NCBI RefSeq assembly: GCF_021134715.1
Contig: NC_060022.1
Coordinates: forward strand, 191,001-255,000
Length of the DNA stretch: 64,000 bases
From: Daphnia pulex
Lineage: Eukaryota; Arthropoda; Branchiopoda; Diplostraca; Daphniidae
Direction: 5' to 3'
The notes under the pieces were generated by a model that worked only from the letters and a program-made list of their open reading frames with translations, made no database searches and was not told the DNA's origin. The position numbers were made by a program, and so were the translations under genes. Position 1 is the stretch's first letter. Each line of letters starts with the position of its first letter. Of this stretch, positions 46,890-57,200 are shown piece after piece.

Positions 46890-48090
46890 ATAATGACGAG
46901 GTGCCGGTTTGGTGGCACCGTGGCAGGTCCCCCTTGGTCATAAAATTTCCAGTTGCACTTTGCTTGAAGTACATCAGTTAAATGTTTTTGAATTTTGATT
47001 GTTCACCCACACACAAAGTTCTATGATTTTATAAATGACTTATTTAATGATCCCTAACTGAGTAAACAAAAACGCCAAGAGAAAACAGTTCCAGTCAATC
47101 ACTTTAGCTCAGGAATAATCGTACTCCATACTATCAAACGATTCATAATCAACGCCATCAAACAGTCAAAAAAGAAGAAGATAAATTTGCCCTACCTTTA
47201 TTAAGACTGCGAAATACGGCCAGGCATCCAGCACAAGTGCTCCATCCGCAGTGAAGTTGAATCCACCAGGCAGGATAGGAAAAAGAGGCACGTATGTAAT
47301 GTGGGTACATTCACATGGGCGTAGGCCTACATGAGGACACTATAGAGGAAGAAGAGAGACGTATAACTCGGCCGACATTGGTAGTTTCTTCAATGGGATG
47401 CTGTATATCTAAATAAAAAATAGAAAATGTTATGAAAAATATTTAAAGAAACAACAACTCAACAAGTAAGGAAAAGTTGAAAATGAGACCCTAATTTTAA
47501 CCCTAAATTTAATAAAAGTAACAAAAATCAATATCTTAGCGATGATACTGATATTTGTTGCTAATGGCAGGTCAATACCAGCACAATCAAAATATTGTTA
47601 CGATGGCTGGATCAGGCCTCAAATCTGCACACATGAGAAAGTTACATAGTGAAAACAAACTGTCGTGTTTACATGATAAATGCTAGTCAGAAACTAGCAT
47701 TTCACAAATTTGGAATAGGTTTACTCTTCTGTTTAGGCTGGCCAATATCATCCCATTTGTAATTTTAGTTGCATTTACCTGCCAAATAGCTTGAAGTGGA
47801 GAGCCGTGACACCAAAGTTCACACGACGATCACATTTTATAATTTTATTTGTTGCCTTATTTTTCGTGATAGTCAATGTACGTTTCCAAAAAAAGTGATC
47901 GTTCCGTGAACTTCTCGTTTTCAAAACTGGTAAACAAAACGAGAGCAGACGACACTAGCATTCGATCGATATCTAATGCTAAACATATCGATAGAAATTT
48001 CCAAACCGCTCACGATCAAAGCGGTTTTCTCATTCGCGCTCGACATCTGCTGGACGGATCGGGACTATTTTAGTATTTAATAGTTCTTAG
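46890..48090 (-). repeat. dispersed gene-start repeat, copy C
   Basis: Minus orientation. The upstream block is shared with copy B (GATGTCGAGCGC, 48030-48050), followed by TATCGATA at 47986-47993, GTGTCGTCTGCTC, and a first exon ending at GCAG/GTAAAT near 47780. The second exon contains ATGTCGGCCGAG near 47378, but its frame is broken after a dozen codons. The GC-rich end AGGTGCCGGT lies at 46898. It abuts the 3' end of the 48.2-kb gene. Confidence 0.7.
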
Positions 48091-48137
48091 GAAATATTAG
48101 AATTCTATCAAATTCAGAAGACGTGCGTACTGCATAT

Positions 48138-48143
48138 TTTATT
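48138..48143 (-). terminator. poly-A signal of the 48.2-kb gene
   Basis: AATAAA on the minus strand, about 100 nt after the stop codon. Confidence 0.55.
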
Positions 48144-48243
48144 CATTTTTAAGTAGGATTTAGCCAAATTCGCCGTATAATCAGAAGCAGTTCATAAATA
48201 GAAACATTATTAAATGTTATTGAGGTACAATATGGAACGTCAA

Positions 48244-48742
48244 TTATGCGAGCTGGTCGGATACGAGAAGTGGATAAGCCTGCTCCCTGCCAAAAGGAGG
48301 TGTAGGCGGCAGTACTACTTCGGGACAGGTGGAATCCAAATAGCATAGAATTGTATTCCACTTTTTAACGGTGTAATACAACTGCAAATTCGAGAGTGAA
48401 GCTGCAATTTGCTGGGCCAGTACTGTAAATCCGGGTACATTCTGACGAGTCAAATCCTGTCCTTCATACACACCCCGGAACGGATATCCATACTGGATTG
48501 GATAATTGACGTCCATCAGATAAGTATTTGCTGGAGTATTTTGATTGAGTGGAGCTGCCAATACAGCAGCTGCGAACAGAGGAAGCAGAATCTAAAAAAA
48601 TAGAAACAAAATCATATAATTAGTTAACTACAGTATGTACTAGGTTTATAACTAGGAATTTTCGCAAATCATACAACACGGATTTACAACTCTATACGCG
48701 GAACAAGTTATACATATAGCATATACTCACAAGACAATTCAT
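48244..48742 (-). CDS. secreted protein with a single Cys-x5-Cys module, 119 aa
   Basis: Exons are 48742-48731 (MNCL, donor GTGAGT) and 48591-48244, joined in phase 0. The leader MNCLILLPLFAAAVLAAP is a signal peptide. The body has MDVNYPIQYGYP (compare YPVSVG in the 44.8-kb gene) and one module: AQQIAASLSNLQLYYTVKKW then ILCYLDSTCP. It is a one-module member of the family at 43-45 kb. Promoter: TATAAATAG at 48823-48815 and CATCAGTG with A at 48799. The function is unknown. Confidence 0.75.
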
Positions 48743-48798
48743 TATGATGGAACGAGCTTGGACTCCGACTCTTTCGATTCTGGACACTTTAACGACAC

Positions 48799-48823
48799 TG
48801 ATGCTGGCTTAACTCTATTTATA
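48799..48823 (-). promoter_or_regulatory. core promoter of the 48.2-kb gene
   Basis: TATAAATAG followed 24 nt later by a TCAGTG initiator, then a 57-nt 5' UTR. Confidence 0.6.
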
Positions 48824-48829
48824 CGGTCG

Positions 48830-50724
48830 TATACAGGGTCAGAATAGTGCGTTGATCTTCCGGCTAAAAAACTTGTTTTTTTAAAGTACACCCAAAACTT
48901 CTTAGCTTTCCCAAATACGGATCGCGGCCTCTGATGCGTACCTACATATGCAATCCTTCTAAAAAATTGTCATGTGATAATGTCAAAAGTCTTTCGTTTG
49001 GGTATTTGAGAGCAGAGCACGCCTCCTTGAACGCAAAGTTTTTTTACACGCTGCGTGTTTTCGTCTCCTGATTTAATTCTTCTCCTACATTCTGTTGTGG
49101 TTGCGAGATTGAAAAGCTAGATTCATTCCACAAGTTGGCAGTTCTTTGAGGTTTTTTTTTTAATTCAGGAGCGACTTTGAGCAGTGACTCGTGTAATGAA
49201 TAAATACGCATGAGCGTGTTACTTTACCAACGTGAAGGAGAAGTCTCGTCTAGTCGAAGCTACACTGTAATTACGATTAACATCAGAGCGAGACGCTCTT
49301 CTAAACCAGTCAAGAAGCAATCAAAACCAGAAGAGTTCGATCAAATGGGTAACTCATTCAGAGTTAGAGGCAATTATAGCGTACTCTTAATTTGGGTAGT
49401 AGAAGGTGTATACACAACTTTAACGCCCAAATATTGTTTAAATATGTTCATGCGGCGGAAATGAAATCAAATGTTTAATACTAGTTTTTCTATTCAATAC
49501 TAATGATGGAAACCTGTTTTCTAAATATCGTTTACACAGCGAATAAAATCGAATGCTGAATATCAAGTCATATACTGATCAACCCCAAAAAAGGTACCGG
49601 CAAGATTTTTAATCACTACACATACCGTTATCCGCTCCTAAAATACTATCAACGTACATGTTAAACTCGATCGTTGGTCCAACTTGCTATAAGGAGGTAA
49701 TAGCAACGAAACCTTTTCCCGTTTTCCTTACTGACAAATTTATAGGTAAAAATTTGGCAAACATGTCCATAAATCAGGGTCACGGTGTACCCCCCATATT
49801 ACGATGCATAGTCGTCGTTAAGTCTATTCTCTCAACGCGCAACGGGGATAAAAAGTAAAACTGGAAATCGGCAATGTTGTCACCACGTCCTTGTCGTCGC
49901 CTCATTTGCCAGCAACTGAAATTGGTTGGGGATAATTGACTTTACATGAAAAAGGCGCGAGGACGAGTAGACTTGTGTTACATCTGCCGGAGCACATTCT
50001 CAAAGCTTAATCGTCTATGGAGAGTCACGGTGAAATTTTTGCACCGTACGAATGCGCTTATAGTTTTCAGTTTCTATGACATCTAGACAAGCGTGTAGCT
50101 GCATATGCTTAGCGAGACCGCAGAGTTTCACCCAACTGGCTTTTGTCTACGTATAATAATAAGACGCAAATTGTCACTCCAATGACGGGCGGTGCAGCAT
50201 TATATACCGAAAAAAGAACTTGAAGCATCACGAAGTTGTTATTATTGTCTGTCTGTTCCTCCGAGAGCTTCCGTTTTCTCCTGCGCATCATATCCGCACC
50301 GCTGCGTATTTATTTTTTAAGAGGCGACTTTTTACAATTATAAATGCGCATCTTTTAACCGCTTACGTTTCGGCAGGTACTATACATGTATAGGCCGCGC
50401 GGTGTTGTCGCCCGCAACGCGATCTGCTGGCGTGACTAGAAGAGTCTCACAATCTTTTTCGAGAGTGAGAGAAAGTGTCATATTATTATTACATGCTAAA
50501 CAGGGAGAGGTAAATGGAAAAGAAAAGGGTTTGGCGTGTGATATAGGAGCTCCTCTTCGTCGTATGCCAAATGGTTGGCATCAAGTGAAAGGGGCTGACG
50601 AAATGACATCGACAGTGAATCCTCCCCAGTGTCCATGAACTAAATTCGACATCGTTTGACTCGGAATGCTCAAACGAAAGAGAAAATTTTCAGATGACGA
50701 TTATTATGTATAGCGATGAATAAC
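48830..50724. other. intergenic, nothing recognised
   Basis: Short frames at 49210-49464, 50109-50291 (minus, one hydrophobic stretch) and 50402-50638 have no promoter or splice support. Confidence 0.4.
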
Positions 50725-52120
50725 AAGGAGGTGCCGGTGTGGCGGCAGGTCCCTCTTGCTGGTCATAAAATTTTCGTAAGCTAAAATATTTATGAATTAC
50801 ACTGACAAAATTTGGAGGAACAAAAACAGGGCCTGATCTCCAGTCATTCTAAAAATGAGTTAAACCTTACTGGAGAAAACAAAAATGGCAAGAGAAAACA
50901 GTACCAGTTAACCGATAGCTCACTCTGGAACAATCGTACACCCGTACGTAACGATTTACAATTAACGCCACCAAATAGCCAAACAGGAAGAATAAACGTA
51001 GATAAATGTTCCCTACCTTTAAGCCTGGGAAATACGGCCAGGCATCCACAAGGGCTCCATCGGTAGAAGAGTTGAATACGCCAGGCAAGATAGGAAAAAG
51101 GGGGCCCTCGTGAATACCCCCACACTCGCATGGGTGTACACGAGGACATTTAAAGAAAGGGGAAGAAGAGATAGGTAACTCGGCCGACATCGGTAATTAC
51201 TCCAATCAAATGGGATGCTGTTTAGTTAAATACAAAAAAATAATTGCAGAAACGAAAATTAAGATAAAGTTGGGAATGAGACAGTGGGTAATTTGGTTAA
51301 ATTTGTTAATCAATAGGAGAATTAAAGGTTTACATGTAACACAAGTTGCAGTCAAATGGAAGTCATGCTTCATTAAAATGTCTAGCAGATCACAGGAATA
51401 AAAGTAATGAAAATCATTACCCAAGCCATGTTATACTTGTGAGATTGAGATGAGATTGTTGTGATGACAGGTCAATACGAGCTCAGGAAACACTTGCAAA
51501 TCATCTTGTTACGATGGTTAGCTCAGGCCTAAAATCTGCATAGAGAAAAGGGTTACATAGTGCATCAAACAAATAATTGCCATGCATCGACAGGAGGCTT
51601 ACATGATAAATGCCAGACAAGAAGTAAAATTGCACAAATTTTGAACAGTTTTAACTCTATACCTGCTATTAAACAGCATGAAACGGAGAGCATGGAGAGT
51701 CGAGACAACAGATTTCACACAACCCAGACACGACGACCACATTTTTGTAATTTTATTTGTTCTGCTATTTTTCGTGCAGACTGCAGACACGTACAAGTAT
51801 ACGTGCGTACGTTTCCAAAAAAAGTTATCGTTCCATTTTCTTTGGAATCTTAATTCTTAAACCTTAAACTTTGCCTCTTTTTCCAAACTGGTTCTGCTGG
51901 TAAACTAAAAAAGCAGACGACACTCAACATAAAATATCGATACAAATTAAATCGAATCGGAAACCGTCATAATACCCTCTTGGAAGTTGGAAGCCAAGAA
52001 AGGGAACAAGATTTATAATATAGGATACTTACATAAACATAAATATTTTACAACAGTCCGCTATTGCTGTGAACCAAAGAAAGTTTATAGTTATCGATAG
52101 TTATGTAAAAGAAGAGTTCC
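50725..52120 (-). repeat. dispersed gene-start repeat, copy D
   Basis: The best preserved copy, in minus orientation. TATCGATA at 52093-52100 and 51935-51942, GTGTCGTCTGC, first exon ending at 51663 (GCAG/GTATAG), a ~470-nt intron, the ATG exon (next entry), a 147-nt intron, then a third exon whose first bases are TAA. The GC-rich end is AGGTGCCGGTGTGGCGGCAG at 50731. Confidence 0.75.
50867..51190 (-). CDS. candidate 58-aa Cys/His-rich peptide in repeat copy D
   Basis: Coding exon 51190-51017 starts at ATG 51190 (MSAELPISSSPFFK) and contains CPRVHPCECGGIHE, a C-x5-C-x-C-x3-H pattern that could bind a metal. It ends at AAAG/GTAGGG. The next exon (from 50869) begins with TAA, so the stop sits exactly at the splice junction. 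The frame is broken in copies A, B and C, so either only this copy is coding or the repeat is non-coding. No homologue is known to me. Confidence 0.3.
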   Translation of the reverse strand: MSAELPISSSPFFKCPRVHPCECGGIHEGPLFPILPGVFNSSTDGALVDAWPYFPGLKVGNIYLRLFFLFGYLVALIVNRYVRVYDCSRVSYRLTGTVFSCHFCFLQ

Positions 52121-54042
52121 CGCGAGAAATCGAAGCGCGCTGCTGGGAACGTGAGCTGGCGGTCGTCTCCCGATAGATTCATGTAATTGCGCATGTTATT
52201 ATTACCTATCGAGCCCATATCAGTCACAGGCACGACAAAGGGATTGCATTACCATATGTGTTGAACATATTTCTTGGGAACAAAGTATACAGACGATGTA
52301 TGTATTTGCTCCGGCAATCCATCATTTATTTCGGATCGTGTTGAAAAATCAGTCACGATTTCAAATCCCATCGTTCACCATCAATTCCCACCTAATAATT
52401 CGAAATGTCACACATCATTATCAGATTTTTTTTTATTGTCGACATTTTTTTTTTACTCACCCGAAAATCAGACCGAATTTAAATTTATATTGAATAATGT
52501 TTTGTTCCTGTAATAACTTTCCGACCGCTTTTTTTTTCTATTCGTTTTTTTGAGTTTTACAGCAGCTCGTGTACACCGTTCACGATAAAGCTATAGCTTT
52601 CCCGGTCGCTCGAAAGAAAAGGGAAAAGACGGCGGAGAAAACTATTACGATGAAACGGGAGGAAAAGTCATAAAACAAAACAAAACGCAAATGCTAAATA
52701 AGGCAGTGTGTGTAATATAACACAGAAACAAAAAAAAAAGGAAAACAAAACGTGATTATACGTATGCAAACCCCCCCTCCTATACGTTACGTATACATAC
52801 AGCTGCGGTAGTTCTGTAGCGTTGTGCACGTTTCGATATCATTAGAGAGATTGCCGGAATTCGTTGCTGCGTGACCGGAGCGTTAATGATGAAGACGACA
52901 CAGCGGCGTAGAAGAGTTTTCGTTTGTTGTTTGGAGTTCGTGTGTGGAATTATTCTTCCCCCACAAATCGCTTGTGGGTTTGTACATTTCGGGGGGCATT
53001 AAAAAGATAACAAGAACTTTCTCTGCGAGCTGCGCTCTTCTGAAACTGCCAGCACATGGAGATATTAAGTCATGACGGTTTAGTGTTTCATCCTCCACTC
53101 GATCGTCCCATCGGAAAAACAAACAAAACGAAAATGTTGAAAGCTGAGAGCATCTTCGCTGTTAAAAAGGAGAAACAACAAGCAAAAGGGAAAGGATGAG
53201 CTTTGTGTGTGGGTGTGTAGCATAAATAGGTGAAGACCGTAAAGCTATTGCCTATTGGCATATCTTTTCTGTTTAATAACATAAATGCAATGTGGGTGGG
53301 AATCAGAGCAATGATCGTCATAATTATGTAGGGCAAATGTTATTATTCTGATTCAGAAAAAAAAATTGAATAGTTCCCATGAATGGTGATAATAATAAAA
53401 AACAAAAGGGGCAGATTGGCTCCCGTGATGCGCCACTGTTTTACGACTTATTCTTTCTTTTGAATTTTTAATCGGTATGGCGAATCTCTGGGGCGGATGT
53501 TGAACAAATTTACTTGTTGGATAATTACTGGAATTTCTCACCGTTATATGTACAAATTTGTCGCCATAGATTCCCAGTTCAGGAGGTGTAGGTCGGGAAA
53601 ATATAATGAAACAGATGCATTGGGTCAAGTTCTAATTAGCGAATCACGCTCGTATATTTTTTATACATTTTCTTTTTCCATTATTCAGTGTATATTCATA
53701 CTATTTACTCTAACTATAAGAAATAATAAAATATACTATATACTTCATTAGCGAAAAAAAAAGTGATTTTGAGCCGGAAATAAAAGGAAAGGAGGGAACA
53801 AAAAAATTCCATTTATCAACGCTCGAAACTTTTTCTTTCTTTTTCGTTCAAGTTGAGCCGATTGAATCATTCAATTATAACAGAAAAGGAGGTATAAAAT
53901 TACTGGTTAAAGAAACTGACGAAAACAAAATTCTCGTGTTAGTGAAAAAGAGCGTCAAAAGCCAATGCTGTTATTTCAATTTGTTGTTTCTATCAGAATT
54001 GTATTTGCATCGAAGGAAGGTTGAAAGAATACGCAAAAAGTT
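52121..54042. other. intergenic, nothing recognised
   Basis: No supported gene. AT-rich with long T runs near 52425-52455. Confidence 0.4.
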
Positions 54043-54048
54043 TTTATT
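54043..54048 (-). terminator. poly-A signal of the mucin-like gene
   Basis: AATAAA on the minus strand, about 235 nt after the stop at 54280. Confidence 0.55.
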
Positions 54049-54279
54049 ACACACCCATATGTACAGCCGACAAATCACTTGAAGATAATTAGAGCTTTAC
54101 ATCGTCATCATCATCAATCATAATAATCACACTCTGATGGTACTGTTGGTTTTGTTTTTGTTGTTTTCCCATCTACCACGTTTTCCCTTTTCTCTCTCCT
54201 GGTTTTTTTTTTGGTTCACGTTCTGCATATCTTAAGTATGTGCCACCAGTCCGACCATCAGTACCACCAGAATTAACCA

Positions 54280-57200
54280 TCATTCCGACGTGTTATTACT
54301 ATTACTACTACTGCTGCTGCTGCCGTTGCTGACGTTACGTGACGAGCGCGGTGGCAATTCTCCAACGATCTGGATGACCTCGCTGATTTCCGTCGACGAA
54401 GAGAAACCCAGCACGATGGCGCCCTCTGGGAAGAGCGTGATGGAAGAGTCATCCGTGATCTCCACCGCGGCCGGGCTGGTGGTTTCGATTAAAGAGGCCG
54501 ATACACCTGCTGGTTGCTCAGCCTGTAACACGATGACAGCATCCGCTTCCGTCTTGACGGTGGTGGTGGTGGTCGGCGGAGCGCTGGTGCTAGTTGTGGA
54601 AGTGATTGGTACCTCTGTTGTTGTTGTTGTTGTTGTAGCGTCCGTGACCGTTGAGACTGTGCTACTGGAAGCGGTCGTGCTGCTCGTGGTGGTGGATGTG
54701 TTGACGGCGAGGCCCGAGCTGACGCTTCTGCCTCTCGATCGGATTCTCTCGCCGATTTGCTGGGCTTGGATGGAAACGCTGTTGACTTCCGGCGTATTCG
54801 ACGTCCGGTTTCTGTTGCCAATGAACCAATGCGTCAATTCAGTTATTATTTCAGAAATGGATAGGAAATGCATACCTCAAGAGTCGAGTAGTACGGGCTG
54901 GAAGAGTAGGGACTTCGCCTTCCGCCAAAGTTTCCGGCGTTGTAGATGAGACTCCTGGACGGAATCGGCTGGCAGTGGTCCTGGTAGGAGTCAAACGGAT
55001 TGTTGTTGTCTCTTCAACGGGCCTCGACGTGGTAGTTGTTGTGGTGGTCGGTCTGGCAGGTCGCCGGGCCAATAATCCAGCCAATCCGTTGGTGGATGCG
55101 ACGTTGGCTTCAGTCGACGACGTTGTATTCGAGGCCGGCTGGTTGTCTTCCACTTCGGCGCTGCTGTTGGTCGACTCACTGGTGGCCGTTCGGGCAGTTG
55201 TAGTCCTCACTCCTGGCCGTCGCCCGCTAATGATGCTGGCCACAGCTGCTGATCCAGCATTGCTTTCAGTTCTAGCGGGAGTTTCTGTGGTTGTCGTGGT
55301 CGTTCGGACTGACGGACGACGAGCCAAAAGGCCAGCCAATCCACCGGGAGTGGACGGGGCTTCAGTGGCTTCAGTGAGGCTGTCGACGGTCGTTGGGGCT
55401 TCCTCTTCGGATTCATCGTTCGTTTCCAGCGCCACAATAGGTGAGGCAGTAGTAGTTGTCGTAGGACGGACGCCTGGTCGACGACCACTCACGAGACTAG
55501 CCAACGCATTAGTGCTGCTGTTGGCTGCTGCGGTTGCCGGAATAACGGCTTCAGTTTCAACGGCGACATCTGTGAGGGTTCTCGCAGTCGTCGTTCGTCC
55601 GGCTCCAGGTCTTCGCCCGCCGAATAGGTTGGCAATTCCGGTTGTTCCATTATTATTAGCAGCTAGGGTATCATTGGATGCTGAGCTTTGATCGTCAGAT
55701 GAAATTGCTCTTGGAGTGGTTGTTGTTGTTGTCGTTGTTGGTCTAGTTCCAGAGCCTGGCCGTCGCCCGCTAATGATGCTGGCAACTGCAGCTGATCCGA
55801 TTCCGGCATTCGTTTCAACTAGAGCTGGTCCCTCGGTGGTTGTAGTTGTCGGTCTCGCAACAGGTCGTCGGGCTAAAAGACTGGCCAGTCCACCAACAGC
55901 CGGGGCTTCAGTTGGTGCCTGAGTGACTTCGAGACTCTGAACGATGGGAATGCTAGTGTCGATCCTGCGTCCTGCTCCTGGCCGTCTTCCGCTCAACAAA
56001 CCCGTCAATCCAGTCGTCGAGACTGGGGCGCTAGTAGTGCTGGAAGGTCTCCGCCTACCACCGAAAGAATCCACCGAAATGCCGAACGATTCAACAGAGA
56101 AATTCTCTTCATCGTCTAGAAGTTCTTCGTCGTCGACGACACCGAAATCATCCTCGACATTGTCGTCCAAAAGCTCTTCAGTCGAATCGACGAAAGGACT
56201 TTGAGTGGTGGTAGTTGTCGTTCGGGCGGTAGGTCGTCCTGGCCGGCGTCCGCTAATAATGTTAGCCACTGCAGCGGAATTGGTATCCGCCGATTGAACT
56301 GGAGCTTCGCTGACCACTTGAGGGGTAGCCGTTGTTCTTCTTCGTCCGCCGAAAAGTGAAGCTATCCCACCACCGGCATTATTGGCAGCAACACGGGCCG
56401 TAGTTGAGCTGGATGCATCACTGGATGCAGTGGTGGTGCTACTCGGTGAAACAGTCGTGGTGGCAACAGACGGCCTTCGCCGAATTCCAAGACGGGCAGT
56501 GACCGAAATAGCAGCAGGAGCTGCTGTCGAAGTCGATTCACTGACTTCAGCTGTGACGGCGGCGGTGGTTGTGACAGGACTTTGGGTCGTTCTCCTCCGG
56601 CCAGCAAAAAGTGAAACGACTCCTCCTCGCGGAGTTTCAGTTGATTGGGATTCCGCCGCTGCTACGGTCACACTGTCCTCCACGGCTAATTGGCCGACGG
56701 TTGCGCTGGTAGACGAACTTTCAATTGGAGCGGCAGATTCGGTTGTTGTACTACTAACGACCGGGGTTGTAGAGACGGTCGTTATTTCCACTGTGGTTGC
56801 GGCTTGGGTGGTGGTTGTTGTTGTTGATGGCTTGGTTACTCGAACGCTCTCAATCACTTCAGTTGGCGTTTCTTCTTGCGGATTGGAGGTAGTTGCGACG
56901 GATTCTTCTACCTTAACCGGCTCGATCGTTGTCGTTTGGCCAACAGTAGTTGTGGTTTCGGTTGTTGTTGTTGTGGTCGTCGTTGTTGTTGGCCTTCGTC
57001 GGTTATTGATTGGTGAAACTGACGGCGAGACGGAGGGAACTTGATTCTCGACTGGGCTTGCGTCCACTGATCGTGCTGTGCTTGACTGCGGTCGCCTGCG
57101 TAGACCTCCTGGCCGTCTGCCACCAAACGACTGGGCTCCTTCGTTAGCGGCCGGAATGTCGTTTGTTTCAACAGCGACGGATGCAACTGTTGTTGTTGTT

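Noticed and set aside
50109-50291. 60-codon minus-strand frame with a hydrophobic stretch
   Set aside because: No promoter, poly-A or splice support. The hydrophobic stretch alone is not enough in AT-rich DNA.
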